Shown: positions 42,838 to 53,054, counted from the first letter of the stretch. The stretch is DNA of 54,445 nucleotides from Cryobacterium sp. N22 (GCF_002929555.1 NZ_PJJP01000017.1:1-54445); one strand, 5' to 3'. A program made the numbers and translations. Notes: generated by a model from the sequence alone, not told the origin.

Positions 42838-43500
42838 ATGACCGCGACCCCCATCTCCGCGCAGCACCCCCTGGACCAGCAGCAGACTCTGGCCGACTAC
42901 CTTCGCGCCAGCTCGAGCAACCAGCATCGTGATACCGAGACCCGGTCCTTCATCACCGAGCTGATGAGCGGCGAGCTCTCGCTCGCGGACTACACCCGGT
43001 ACCTCGGGCAGTACGCCTGGGTCTACGAGGCCCTCGAACAGCTCGTCGACCGGGTATCCCAGGTCGACCGTATCGACGTTTTCGACCCCGCCCTCGACCG
43101 GCTGCCCGCCATCGAAAGCGACCTCGCCGCGCTCGGCGTCATCGACTGGCGCCGGGAACATCCGCCGTTGGCCGCGACCACCGAGTACATCGCCCACCTG
43201 CAGTCCCTCACCAGCGCCGACCGGGTGCGCTGCCTGGCCCACCACTACACCCGCTACCTCGGTGATCTGTCGGGCGGCCAGGCCATCGCGGCACTCGTGG
43301 CCCGGCACTACGGCGCCGTGCCCGAACAGCTGGGCTTCTACAGGTTCGACGCGATCAACAACATCGTGCAGTACAAGCGTGCCTACCGCGACCGGTTGAA
43401 CGCCATGTCGCTCGCACCAGCCGAGGTTGACGCCCTCGTGGCCGAGGTCGATGCCGCCTTCACCTACAACGGTGCCGTTTTCGACGGGTTGGCGCGCTAG
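42838..43500 (+). CDS. hmuO: Heme oxygenase
   Basis: A 220-residue heme oxygenase that opens heme to biliverdin, CO and ferrous iron in the cytosol. The proximal ligand is His30 (SSSNQHRDTE), and the distal helix signature is GDLSGGQ at residues 142-148 (HYTRYLGDLSGGQAIAALVA). Length is as for bacterial HmuO. It is followed 3 bp later by a DedA gene, suggesting cotranscription, and an iron box stands before it, so it is probably induced when iron is low. Confidence 0.94.
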   Translation: MTATPISAQHPLDQQQTLADYLRASSSNQHRDTETRSFITELMSGELSLADYTRYLGQYAWVYEALEQLVDRVSQVDRIDVFDPALDRLPAIESDLAALGVIDWRREHPPLAATTEYIAHLQSLTSADRVRCLAHHYTRYLGDLSGGQAIAALVARHYGAVPEQLGFYRFDAINNIVQYKRAYRDRLNAMSLAPAEVDALVAEVDAAFTYNGAVFDGLAR

Positions 43501-43503
43501 CCG

Positions 43504-44181
43504 ATGGTCCGCGCCGCGGCCCTGGACGGCCAGCTCAGCGACTTCCTCTCCAGCGCGGGTGTCGTGGTGTTCTACCTGCTCGTCTGGGCACTCGTGTTCG
43601 CCGGCACCGCCCTGTTCCTGGGGGTGTTCATCCCGTTCATCACCGGCGACTCGCTCCTGTTCGGCGCCGGCCTGGTGGCCGCGTCCACGACGAACCTGAA
43701 CATCGTGGTGCTGGCCGTCGGCGTCGGCATCGCCGCGTTCCTCGGCGATCAGGTGGGCTTCCTGCTCGGGCGCCGATACGGTCGTGGCTATCTCGACAAA
43801 CGCGGCGGCCGGCGCACCCAGCAGATGATCGTGAAAACGGAGTCCTTCTACCTCAAGTACGGCTGGTGGGCCGTGGTCGTGGCCCGCTTCATGCCCTGGG
43901 CCCGGGTGTTCGTTCCCGTGGTGGCCGGAGTCGGCCGCATGAACTACTACAGGTTCCTCTCCAGCAACATCGTCGGAGCCCTGGCCTGGGGTGTCGGGAT
44001 CACCCTGACGGGCTACTACGCCGCGGCGATCCCCGGCGTGAAGAGCGCCGCCTACGTCATCGCCGGTTTTTTCATCACGGCGTCGATAGTGTTCGGCCTG
44101 CGCACCTGGTTCGCCGACCGTGCCCAGGTGCGCCTCGGCGCCCGCACGAGCACCGGATCTCACAACACATTGGGGGGTTAG
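43504..44181 (+). CDS. DedA-family membrane protein
   Basis: A 225-residue DedA/SNARE-associated protein. DedA members are polytopic membrane proteins that affect lipid carrier flipping (UptA/PopT type) and envelope homeostasis. Signatures seen are VFIPFITGDSLLFGAGLV, FLGDQVGFLLGRRYGRG, RFMPWARVFVPVVAGVGRM and SNIVGALAWGVG. It starts 3 bp after hmuO. The second DedA gene follows 107 bp later. Confidence 0.9.
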   Translation: MVRAAALDGQLSDFLSSAGVVVFYLLVWALVFAGTALFLGVFIPFITGDSLLFGAGLVAASTTNLNIVVLAVGVGIAAFLGDQVGFLLGRRYGRGYLDKRGGRRTQQMIVKTESFYLKYGWWAVVVARFMPWARVFVPVVAGVGRMNYYRFLSSNIVGALAWGVGITLTGYYAAAIPGVKSAAYVIAGFFITASIVFGLRTWFADRAQVRLGARTSTGSHNTLGG

Positions 44182-44288
44182 CCCACCCCTTCATCAGGCC
44201 TTCAGGTGCCAGAACGCGCTAACCTGTAGCGACGCAAGCGATCACCGCCGACTGGCCGATCTAGCCGCCGACGACTGGAGTTTTCTTC

Positions 44289-45023
44289 GTGATTAACACA
44301 GCACTCATCCCCTGGCTCGACCCCGAGATCCTCATCAACGGTTTCGGTCCCTGGGCGTTGCTTGGTGTGTGCGCGATCGTCTTCGCCGAGACCGGTCTGC
44401 TGATCGGTTTCCTGCTCCCCGGCGACACCCTTCTGGTGATCACCGGCCTGTTCGTCTTCTTCGACATCATCACCATCGACATCTGGTGGGTGGCTTTGGC
44501 CATCGGCGGTGCCGCCTTCATCGGCGGCGAGGTGGGCTACCTGATCGGCCACCGGCTCGGCCCGCGGGTGTTCGAACGCAAGGAATCCGGCCTGTTCAGC
44601 GTGAAGAACGTGCAACGCACGAACGCTTTCTTCGTGCGCTTCGGCGGTTTCGCCGTGATCGCCGCCCGCTTCGTGCCGATCGTGCGCACCTTCGCCCCGG
44701 TCGCCGCGGGTGTCGGGCACATGGACTACCGCAAGTACAGCCTGTACAACTTCATCGGCGCCATGATCTGGGGTGCCGGTCTCACCTTCTTCGGTTACTT
44801 CCTGGGCTACATCCCACCGCTGGCCGACTTCGTGCGCGACTACATAGACCTGATCCTGCTGGGCGCCGTCGTGCTCACCCTGCTCCCCACGATCTACCAC
44901 TACGTGCAGTCAACCGTGAAGGCCCGCCGCGAGGCCCGCGCCGGCGTGACCATCGACCCGAAGAAGCTCGTGCTCGACCCCGAGACCTTCAACACCGACA
45001 ACGACGGCAAGCACGAGGCCTGA
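44289..45023 (+). CDS. DedA-family membrane protein
   Basis: A 244-residue DedA protein, paralogous to the previous gene. It carries GFLLPGDTLLVITGLFV, FIGGEVGYLIGHRLGPRVF, ARFVPIVRTFAPVAAGVGHM and YNFIGAMIWGAGL, with the conserved Arg/Pro residues of the re-entrant loop. It starts with GTG at 44289. A charged C-terminal tail (DPKKLVLDPETFNTDNDGKH) extends about 40 residues into the cytosol. The tandem arrangement suggests duplication. Confidence 0.9.
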   Translation: MINTALIPWLDPEILINGFGPWALLGVCAIVFAETGLLIGFLLPGDTLLVITGLFVFFDIITIDIWWVALAIGGAAFIGGEVGYLIGHRLGPRVFERKESGLFSVKNVQRTNAFFVRFGGFAVIAARFVPIVRTFAPVAAGVGHMDYRKYSLYNFIGAMIWGAGLTFFGYFLGYIPPLADFVRDYIDLILLGAVVLTLLPTIYHYVQSTVKARREARAGVTIDPKKLVLDPETFNTDNDGKHEA

Positions 45024-45038
45024 CACCCGCCTGCCCGC

Positions 45039-45959
45039 TCAGCGGTGCGAGTGGTGCTCGTGTTCGGCATCCGCCGCGTGATCGGCCGGCTCGAGCTGGA
45101 ACGTGGAGTGCTCGACGTCGAAGTGGTCGGAGAGGCATCCGGACAGCTCACGCAGCAGTGCGCCCGACTTCCCGGCCGCCAGCAGCTCCGGTTCGACCAC
45201 GATGTGCGCGCTGAACACATGCGAGCCCGAGGTGATCGCCCACACGTGCACGTCGTGCACGGCCACCACACCTGCGGTGCCCTCGAGGTGTTCCCGGATC
45301 GCCCGCACGTCGGTGTCCGCCGGGGCCGACTCGCTGAACACCCGCACCACGTCGCGCAGCAGCCCGAAGGCCCGCGGCACGATCATCGCGGCGATCACCA
45401 GTGAGGCGATGGCGTCGGCCTGCGCGAAGCCGGTCAGCAGGATGACGACCGCGGCCACGATCACGGCCACCGATCCCAACGCATCGCCGAGCACCTCGAG
45501 GTAGGCGCCGCGCATGTTGATCGACCCGGCCGCGGCCGGACGCAGCAGCAGGATCCCGACGATGTTGGCCAGAAGGCCGACCACGGCCACGACAAGCATC
45601 GGGGCCGCCAGAACCTCAGCGGGGGCGCCGGAGGTCAGCCGGCTGATCGCGCCGACGACCACGAAGCCCGCCACCACGAGCAGGATCAGGCCGTTGAGCA
45701 GCGCACCGAACACCTCGGCCCGTTGGTAGCCGAAGGTCTGCCGGTCGGTGGCGGGGCGGGCCGCGACGACGGTGGCCGTGAGGGCGATGATCAGACCGGC
45801 CAGGTCGGAGAACATGTGGCCGGCGTCGGCGAGTAGGGCCAGGGATCCGGTGAACCAGGCGCCCACGATTTCGACGACGAGTACCGCCGCGACCAGGCCG
45901 ATAACGATCGACAGGCGCGAGCGATTGCTCGTCGAAGCGGATGCGTGATCGTGGCCCAT
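45039..45959 (-). CDS. Cation diffusion facilitator (CDF) metal exporter
   Basis: A 306-residue proton-driven metal exporter of the CDF family. Six membrane helices are visible; TM2 holds the metal-site LLADAGHMFSDLAGL (His-x3-Asp), and TM5 has AYLEVLGDALGSVAVIVAA, where CzcD/ZitB normally show H-x3-D but this one has E-x3-D. The C-terminal cytosolic domain is followed by a His/Glu tail (HAADAEHEHHSHR). Zn, Fe or Mn are possible substrates. The gene converges on the second DedA gene; a DtxR-like palindrome lies upstream. Confidence 0.88.
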   Translation of the reverse strand: MGHDHASASTSNRSRLSIVIGLVAAVLVVEIVGAWFTGSLALLADAGHMFSDLAGLIIALTATVVAARPATDRQTFGYQRAEVFGALLNGLILLVVAGFVVVGAISRLTSGAPAEVLAAPMLVVAVVGLLANIVGILLLRPAAAGSINMRGAYLEVLGDALGSVAVIVAAVVILLTGFAQADAIASLVIAAMIVPRAFGLLRDVVRVFSESAPADTDVRAIREHLEGTAGVVAVHDVHVWAITSGSHVFSAHIVVEPELLAAGKSGALLRELSGCLSDHFDVEHSTFQLEPADHAADAEHEHHSHR

Positions 45960-46034
45960 GCTTCAACGCTACGAGCCCGCCCCGGCGAAAGCCAGCCCGG
46001 CGGCTAGTTGGGAATGAGTGCCGTTCTCAGCAGC

Positions 46035-46057
46035 TCAGGTTCGCCTAACCAGGCGAA
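46035..46057. promoter_or_regulatory. DtxR-like palindrome upstream of the CDF gene, overlapping a hairpin
   Basis: TCAGGTTCGCCTAACCAGG (46035-46053) matches 14 of 19 positions of the DtxR/IdeR consensus. An overlapping perfect hairpin TTCGCCT-AACC-AGGCGAA (46040-46057) could alternatively end the rdgB transcript. It lies about 76 bp before the CDF start on the minus strand. Confidence 0.45.
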
Positions 46058-46070
46058 CGATATTCGCCGG

Positions 46071-46661
46071 TCAGGCGCCCAAAAGCTCGGATAGCACCGG
46101 CCCTAGCGCCGCGAACGCGATGGCCCGGTGGCTCACGGCGTTCTTCACGTCTGCGGGCAGCTCGGCGGCCGACACGGTGTGGCCGTCCGGCTGGAAGATG
46201 GGGTCGTAGCCGAACCCGCCGGCGCCGGCCGGTTCACGCAGGATCCGGCCGGGCCACTCCCCCGTGACCGCCCGCTCCACGCCGTTCGGCAACGCCAGCG
46301 CGGCCACGCAGGTGAAGTGGCCGGCCCGGTGCTCGTCGGTCATGTCGCTGAGCTGCCAGAGCAGCAGACGCAGGTTCTCCTCGGAGTCCCGCGCCGGTCC
46401 GCCCCACCGGGCCGAGAAGATACCGGGTGCGCCGCCCAACACGTCCACGCAGATGCCCGAGTCATCCGCGATCGCGGGCAGGCCGGTGTGCGCGGCGGCG
46501 GCGCGCGCCTTGATCAGCGCGTTCTCGGTGAACGTCGCACCGTTCTCGACCGGCTCCGGACCGTCGTAGGCCAGCACCTCCAGGCCCGGCAGCATCGGCG
46601 CCAGGATGCGACGCAGCTCCTCGACCTTGTGGGCGTTGTGGGTGGCGAGAACGACGCGCAT
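46071..46661 (-). CDS. rdgB: Non-canonical purine NTP pyrophosphatase (RdgB/HAM1)
   Basis: A 196-residue enzyme that hydrolyses ITP, dITP and XTP to monophosphates, cleaning the nucleotide pool. Motifs: VLATHNAHKVEELRRIL with the substrate loop, DDSGICVDVLGGAPGIFSAR and GGFGYDPIFQ. Length is normal. It ends the murI-rph-rdgB operon, 1 bp after rph, a common actinobacterial order. Confidence 0.95.
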   Translation of the reverse strand: MRVVLATHNAHKVEELRRILAPMLPGLEVLAYDGPEPVENGATFTENALIKARAAAAHTGLPAIADDSGICVDVLGGAPGIFSARWGGPARDSEENLRLLLWQLSDMTDEHRAGHFTCVAALALPNGVERAVTGEWPGRILREPAGAGGFGYDPIFQPDGHTVSAAELPADVKNAVSHRAIAFAALGPVLSELLGA

Positions 46662-46662
46662 G

Positions 46663-47393
<731 letters not shown>

Positions 47394-47397
<4 letters not shown>

Positions 47398-48281
47398 GGG
47401 TTCTCCTTGGAAGGACGGGGGCTGAATAGGCGGGATGGGGCGGTCGAGGCGGCCAGTCTGGTCACCTCGCTGAGGCTGATGGTGCCGGTCGCGACGAGGT
47501 CCACGTGGGAGATCTCCGGGCCGAGCAGGCGGTGGGCGAGTCGGAGGAAGTCGTCGGCGCTGTCGCCGGTGGCCTCGTAGCGGTAGCTTGGCGGGGCGGC
47601 ATCCACCCGTTCGAGGCCCTGGCCCACCAGCACCCTGTAGACGTCGTTGGCGGTCTCGGTGTGGCTGGAGACCAGCGTCACCGCGTCACCCATGACATAG
47701 GAGATGACGCCGCGCAGGAACGGATAGTGGGTGCAGCCGAGCACAAGGGTGTCCACGTCGGCGGCCTTGAGCGGTGCGAGGTATTCCTCGGCGACGCGCA
47801 GCACCTCCGCGCCGGTGGTGACGCCGGATTCGACGAACTCCACGAAGCGCGGGCAGGCCTGCGAGAACAGCTGGATGTCGGTGGCCGCGGCGAACGCGTC
47901 GTTGTAGGCCCGGGAGTTCACGGTGCCCGCCGTGCCGACCACACCGACCCTCTTGTTGCGCGTGGTGCCCACCGCACGGCGCACCGCCGGCTGGATCACC
48001 TCGATCACCGGAACGCTGTAGCGCTCCCTGGCATCCCGCAACACGGCGGCCGAAGCGGTGTTGCAGGCGATTACCAGCAACTTCACATCCTGGGACACCA
48101 GGTCGTCGAGCACCTCGAGTGCGTACTCGCGTACGTCGGCGATCTTCTTCGGCCCGTAGGGCGAATGAGCGGTGTCGCCGATATAGAGGATCGACTCGTT
48201 GGGCAGTTGGTCCTTGATAGCCCGGGCGACGGTTAGTCCGCCGACCCCGGAGTCGAAAATCCCAATCGGTGCATCAGTCAC
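47394..48281 (-). CDS. murI: Glutamate racemase
   Basis: A 295-residue enzyme making D-glutamate for peptidoglycan. The N-terminal [17 protein letters not shown] has the substrate-binding Asp-Ser; catalytic cysteines are in ACNTASAAV and LGCTHYPFL, the GTAGTVNS motif follows. The GTG at 48281 was chosen because the family begins at [11 protein letters not shown]; an in-frame extension of 23 residues exists upstream but is not family-like. It heads the murI-rph-rdgB operon. Confidence 0.95.
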
Positions 48282-48460
48282 GTCGATCAAGCCTAGCCGG
48301 GTTCGGCCTTCGGCCATGCTGGACACCGCCATATGCCCAGAACGGCCCAACGTACGTGGGGCGGAATATAGCCGTAACTACACTCGGCATATGGGCCAGG
48401 CCAACCAGGCAGAGCCCGCCACCGGAGACGTCCCTCGCGCCGTCTGAGGAGATGATCGTC

Positions 48461-49693
48461 ATGAATGATCGAGTCGTAATCACTGGCCTGGGTGCGCTGA
48501 CGCCCCTCGGTAATTCGTGGACTGAAACCTGGGACGGGCTGACCAACGGTCGCAGCGGCGTGGCCCGCATCACGCAGTTCGATGCCACCGACCTGCCCAC
48601 CCAGATCGCCGGAGAGGTCACGGGCTTCGACCCGGCCACCCGGATGTCGATCAAGCAGGTCAAGCGCGCCTCCCGTGCGTCGCAGCTGGCCATCGCCGCC
48701 GCTCGCGAGGCCGTGGCGGACGCCGGCTTCGGCCCCTCGATGGAGGGCATCCACACCGGCGTCATCGTCAACAGCGCCGTGTCCGGCTACGCCGAGATCC
48801 AGGATGCCACCGAGCACGTCAACGCCGGCAGCCCCCGCCGCATCTCCCCCCGCTTCGTTCCGCAGTCGCTGATGAACATGGCCGCCTGCGAGATCGCCAT
48901 CGACCTGGGCGTGCACGGCCCGGTGAACGCCAGCGCCCTGGCCTGCGCGAGCGGCGCCTACGCCCTTCTCGAGGCCCGCACCATGCTCGTCACCGGCGAC
49001 GCAGACGTCGTCATCGCCGGCGGGGTCGAGGCCGCCATCACCCCGGTGATGTTCGCCGGGTTGAACGCCATGCACGCCGCGTCCACCCACAACGACGAAC
49101 CCACCGAGGCCAGCCGCCCGTTCGACGCGAACCGCAACGGCCTGGTCTTCGGCGAGGGTGCCGTGGTGTTCGTCATGGAGCTGCTCTCCCACGCCCGCGC
49201 CCGCGGGGCCCGTGTCTACGCGGAGGTGCTCGGCGGAGCCCTCACCAGCGACGGCTTCAGCATCGTGGCGCCCGACCCGTCGGGCACCTACGCCAGCCAG
49301 GCCATCACCCGCGCCCTGGACCGGAGCCGGCTCAACCCGGCCGACATCGACATGATCGTGGCCCACGGCACCTCCACCCAGGCCAACGACAAGGCGGAGA
49401 CCCTGGCCATCCGCAATTCGCTGCGCCACTTCGCCGACAAGATCTCCATCACCGCGCCGAAGTCGATGACCGGGCACATGATCGGCGCCGCCGGAGCCCT
49501 GTCCGCCCTGGTCGGCGCCCTGTCGATCAAGAACGGCATCGTTCCGCCCACGATCAACCTGCGCACTCCCGACCCGGATTGCACCCTGGACTACACGCCG
49601 CTCACCGCGCGCATCCAGCCCATCAAGCACGCGCTGGTCAACGCGTTCGGCTTCGGCGGCCAGAACTGCATCGTCGCCTTCGGCGCCCTGTAG
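48461..49693 (+). CDS. fabF: Beta-ketoacyl-ACP synthase II (KAS II)
   Basis: A 410-residue condensing enzyme that elongates acyl-ACP with malonyl-ACP. The catalytic triad is Cys162 (ALACASGAYALL), the His of AHGTSTQANDKAET and the His of KSMTGHMIGAAGAL, with the usual FGFGGQNCIVAF end. The ATG at 48461 has GAGGAG at 9 bp; the ATG three codons earlier sits right on that site. It stands alone, away from other fab genes, and is followed by a perfect hairpin. A main-chain FabF or a dedicated second KAS are both possible. Confidence 0.93.
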   Translation: MNDRVVITGLGALTPLGNSWTETWDGLTNGRSGVARITQFDATDLPTQIAGEVTGFDPATRMSIKQVKRASRASQLAIAAAREAVADAGFGPSMEGIHTGVIVNSAVSGYAEIQDATEHVNAGSPRRISPRFVPQSLMNMAACEIAIDLGVHGPVNASALACASGAYALLEARTMLVTGDADVVIAGGVEAAITPVMFAGLNAMHAASTHNDEPTEASRPFDANRNGLVFGEGAVVFVMELLSHARARGARVYAEVLGGALTSDGFSIVAPDPSGTYASQAITRALDRSRLNPADIDMIVAHGTSTQANDKAETLAIRNSLRHFADKISITAPKSMTGHMIGAAGALSALVGALSIKNGIVPPTINLRTPDPDCTLDYTPLTARIQPIKHALVNAFGFGGQNCIVAFGAL

Positions 49694-49720
49694 GCCGCAC
49701 CAGGCACCGCGAATTGCCGA

Positions 49721-49755
49721 AAACGGCCCCTTCGACGCATGTGAAGGGGCCGTTT
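49721..49755 (+). terminator. Terminator/palindromic repeat after fabF
   Basis: AAACGGCCCCTTC (49721-49733) pairs perfectly with GAAGGGGCCGTTT (49743-49755), 28 bp past the fabF stop. The CCCCTTC/GAAGGGG core is the same as in the third palindrome of the cluster at 34392-34436, so it may belong to a dispersed repeat family. Confidence 0.7.
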
Positions 49756-49819
49756 CGCGCATCTCGGCGGCGGGAGAGTGTGCACTGCCCGGGCCGCGGC
49801 GGGCAGCTAGGCTTCTCGC

Positions 49820-51157
49820 GTGACCGAGACTTCTGCCTTTCGAACCGACCGCTACGAACTCACCATGGTGGATGCCGCGATCCAGAGCGGCACCGCGAAC
49901 CGTGAGTGCATGTTCGAGGCCTTCGCCCGGCGGCTGCCCGCGGGCCGGCGGTACGGGATCGTGGCCGGCACCGGCCGGCTGCTCGAGCTGATCCGTGATT
50001 TCAGGTTCGGCGACGCCGAACTCGACTGGCTGCGCGCCAACAACGTGGTGCGCCCGCCCACCCTCGACTGGCTGGCGGACTACTCCTTCAGCGGCAACAT
50101 CTGGGGTTACCGGGAAGGCGACGCCTATTTCCCGGGCTCCCCGCTGATCCAGGTCGACGGCACCTTCGCCGAGTGCGTCGTGCTCGAGACCCTGATCCTC
50201 AGCGTGCTCAACTACGACAGCGCCGTGGCCAGCGCCGCCGCCCGCATGGTGTCGGTGAGCCTGGGCCGGCCGCTGGCCGAGATGGGATCCCGTCGCACGG
50301 GCGAACACTCCGCCGTGGCCGCGGCGCGCGCCGCGTACATCGCCGGGTTCGCCTCCACCAGCAACCTCGAAGCCGGCCGCAGCTGGGGAATTCCCACCAT
50401 GGGCACCGCCGCCCATTCCTTCACGCTGCTGCACGACACCGAAGAGGACGCGTTCCGCGCCCAGGTGGATGCGTTCGGCGCGTCGACCACGTTGCTCGTT
50501 GACACCTACAACATCGAGCGCGGCATCGAACTGGCCGTATCCGCGGCCGGCACCGGGTTGGGCTCGATCCGCATCGACTCCGGCGACCTGCCCACCGTCG
50601 CCGCCGCCGCGCGCGCCCAGCTGGACTCGCTCGGCGCCGTGAACACCCAGATCACCGTCACCAGCGACCTGGACGAGTACTCGATCGCGGCGCTCTCGGC
50701 GTCGCCGGTTGATGCGTTCGGGGTGGGCACCTCGCTCGTGACCGGGTCCGGCGCTCCGGCGGCCGGCATGGTCTACAAGCTGGTGGCGCACAAGAACGCG
50801 GCAGACGAGTGGGTCTCGGTGGCGAAAACCTCGGCCTCGAAGGCGTCGGTCGGCGGGCGCAAGAGCGCCCTGCGACTGCTGGACGCGACCGGCACCGCCC
50901 GAGAAGAAATTGTCATGGTGGCGACGAACGGCCCGACGGACGCACCGGTTGCGGCCCACGAACCCAGCAGCGCCGGTGCCACGGAGCGGCCGCTGCTGGT
51001 GCCGCTCATGGAGGCCGGGGTTGTCGACGAGCGCTACCTGGGCGCAGCCGGGACCCGGCTGGCCCGCGAGCAGAACGCCGCGGCCATGCGGGAGCTGCCG
51101 ATCGACGCGTTCAGGCTCGGCCGCGGCGACGCCGTCATCCCGACGGCGTACCGCTAG
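49820..51157 (+). CDS. pncB: Nicotinate phosphoribosyltransferase
   Basis: A 445-residue enzyme that forms nicotinate mononucleotide from nicotinate and PRPP in the NAD salvage pathway. Motifs: FRTDRYELTMVDAAIQSG, GIVAGTGRLLELI, the active-site MGTAAHSFTLLH (His), the DTYNIERGI segment and RIDSGDLPT. Length is as for actinobacterial PncB. It starts with GTG at 49820. It converges on the DUF3039 gene. Confidence 0.95.
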   Translation: MTETSAFRTDRYELTMVDAAIQSGTANRECMFEAFARRLPAGRRYGIVAGTGRLLELIRDFRFGDAELDWLRANNVVRPPTLDWLADYSFSGNIWGYREGDAYFPGSPLIQVDGTFAECVVLETLILSVLNYDSAVASAAARMVSVSLGRPLAEMGSRRTGEHSAVAAARAAYIAGFASTSNLEAGRSWGIPTMGTAAHSFTLLHDTEEDAFRAQVDAFGASTTLLVDTYNIERGIELAVSAAGTGLGSIRIDSGDLPTVAAAARAQLDSLGAVNTQITVTSDLDEYSIAALSASPVDAFGVGTSLVTGSGAPAAGMVYKLVAHKNAADEWVSVAKTSASKASVGGRKSALRLLDATGTAREEIVMVATNGPTDAPVAAHEPSSAGATERPLLVPLMEAGVVDERYLGAAGTRLAREQNAAAMRELPIDAFRLGRGDAVIPTAYR

Positions 51158-51164
51158 CGACCGG

Positions 51165-51461
51165 TTAGTCCTGCTTCATCTTTTCGTAGATGGACTTGCA
51201 GGTCGGGCAGACCGGGAACTTCTCCGGGTCGCGGCCCGGCAGCCACTTCTTGCCACACAGCGCCTTGACCGGTTTGCCGGTCATCGCCGACTCGAGAATC
51301 TTGTCTTTGGGCACGTAGTGCGAAAAACGTTCGTGGTCGCCGGGCTCGATCTGCTCCTGGTTGAGCAGTTCCTCGAGTTCACGATCGAGGGTGGATGTTC
51401 CGCCACCAATTTCGGGGCCGCGGCCGGGCTCTGCGATGCTCGCGCGAATGTCGTGTGTCAT
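51165..51461 (-). CDS. DUF3039 protein (zinc-ribbon-like)
   Basis: A 98-residue actinobacterial protein with the DUF3039 domain. The segment HERFSHYVPKDKILESAMTG precedes two cysteine pairs in ALCGKKWLPGRDPEKFPVCP and TCKSIYE, likely a zinc site. Found widely next to pncB in actinobacteria; the role is unknown. Confidence 0.85.
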   Translation of the reverse strand: MTHDIRASIAEPGRGPEIGGGTSTLDRELEELLNQEQIEPGDHERFSHYVPKDKILESAMTGKPVKALCGKKWLPGRDPEKFPVCPTCKSIYEKMKQD

Positions 51462-51479
51462 GGAATCAAGTGTATGCAG

Positions 51480-53054
51480 CTACGCGCGCAATGCGGAGGA
51501 GAGCATTTCCGGGCCACGCCTTTCGAAGGTACGCGAGCCCAGCCACACCCCACCGATCAGCATGACGAAACCGATGCCGAGCCCCCAGTACAGAGCCGGC
51601 AGGTTCCACAGCGGATCCACGAAAACACCCAGCACGGCGCACACGATGGCCGGCAGGGCCACGACGATCGACCCGACGAAGGTGAATGACTGGATGATCG
51701 CGGCGGCGGTATCCGACGATTGCGGCTGCGCGAATGGGCTGTCACCGGGCTTTGTCGCCGGGTAGGGGAACCGGGCCGAGGTGAAGCTGGAGAAACCCAG
51801 ACCGGCGAGCAGGATGCAGGTGCTCACGCCGAGCAGCCCGGGAAGCACCGCCCAGTCACCGTGAATGCTGACGCTGCCGGCCGAGCCGAGCCCGATCAAC
51901 GGGATGCCCACGAAGAGCGCTGGAACGAGCCGGCCGACGCGGTCGGCCACCCCGCGCGGTCCGGAGACCACGTGCAGCCAGATGGCGGTGTGGTCATAGG
52001 CGACGTCGTTGTGCAGCGTCCAGCCGAGGAAGACGCACATGAGCGGTACGGGAACGAGGACGAGGTATTCGAAGGGCATCCCGGCGAAGACGAGAGGCAG
52101 GATGACCAGGACCGGCACGATCGGGATCATGATCAGCGAGACCCAGTACCGCGGGTCGCGGCCCCAGTAGGTGATGCTGCGGGCGGCGATGGCACCGATC
52201 GGGTTGTGCGGCATCCGGTCGAACCAGCCCAGACCGCCGTAAGCCTTGGCCTGCGCCTCGCGGCCCGGCGTGACGAGCATCCGGGCCACCAGACCCTGCC
52301 AGGCGAGCCAGAGCAGGTACACGGTCGCCGCGGCGATGAGGAGTTTGAGGAAGGCTATCCCCCAGTCCCCGACAGCGGCGTCACCCGGCACGGCCCAAGC
52401 CGCGCCCAGCGGCGTCCAGCCGAGGATGCTCGCGAAACCGCCGAGCATGTCCAGCCCGTACTTGCTCCAGTCCACGTTGACCAGCAAGACCACCACAGGG
52501 GTGATCATGACGATCAGCAGGATGCCGAGGATGCCGGTGAACTCGCGGGCCCGGCGGGTGGAGAGCAGGAACGCGGAGATGGACGTGCTCACCCTGGAGG
52601 CGAGCATGCAGGTCGCCAGCAGCAGCGCGGCCGCCGCAGTGGCGAACAGGATCTCCCCCCCTCCCCTGGACCAGGTCACGATGGTGCCCAGTAGCACCAG
52701 CGCGAGCGTGGTCGCCGGAACGCCGACCAGTGCGGACACGGCGAGGCCGAATGACAGCTGCTTGTTCGGGATGCCCAGGGTGGCGAACTTGCGCGGGTCC
52801 ATGCTGTCGTCGACGCCGAAGACGAGCGGCACGAGGAAGAATCCGAGCACCACGAGCGAGCCGGCGACGGTGAGACCGTCCCGGATGGCGCCGATGTCGT
52901 CGACGAACCGGAACGCGATGAGCATGGCCACCAGGGCCGCAGCGACGAGCAGCCCGTAGAGCAGACCGAGCACCACTCCCACGACCTGCCAGGGGCTACG
53001 CCGGAACAGATTGGCGAGGAGCCTCAGTTTCAGTCCGAGAAATTGTGCAACCAC
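51480..53054 (-). CDS. ABC exporter permease
   Basis: A 524-residue membrane protein with about 12 hydrophobic segments (for example VVGVVLGLLYGLLVAAALVA and FLVPLVFGVDDSMDPRKFA). It is the permease partner of the ATPase upstream, whose end it overlaps by 25 bp. The family resembles actinobacterial permeases with a conserved ATLGIPNKQLSFGLAVSALVG segment and RSITYWGRDPRYWVSL. The substrate is unknown. It starts with GTG at 53054. Confidence 0.88.
   Translation of the reverse strand: MVAQFLGLKLRLLANLFRRSPWQVVGVVLGLLYGLLVAAALVAMLIAFRFVDDIGAIRDGLTVAGSLVVLGFFLVPLVFGVDDSMDPRKFATLGIPNKQLSFGLAVSALVGVPATTLALVLLGTIVTWSRGGGEILFATAAAALLLATCMLASRVSTSISAFLLSTRRAREFTGILGILLIVMITPVVVLLVNVDWSKYGLDMLGGFASILGWTPLGAAWAVPGDAAVGDWGIAFLKLLIAAATVYLLWLAWQGLVARMLVTPGREAQAKAYGGLGWFDRMPHNPIGAIAARSITYWGRDPRYWVSLIMIPIVPVLVILPLVFAGMPFEYLVLVPVPLMCVFLGWTLHNDVAYDHTAIWLHVVSGPRGVADRVGRLVPALFVGIPLIGLGSAGSVSIHGDWAVLPGLLGVSTCILLAGLGFSSFTSARFPYPATKPGDSPFAQPQSSDTAAAIIQSFTFVGSIVVALPAIVCAVLGVFVDPLWNLPALYWGLGIGFVMLIGGVWLGSRTFERRGPEMLSSALRA

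Noticed and set aside
48293..50959. An 888-codon open frame on the minus strand opposite fabF and pncB
   Set aside because: It is antisense to two complete, well-recognised genes and its translation is His/Gly/Arg/Val-rich without any family motif. Long antisense frames are expected in this high-G+C codon usage.
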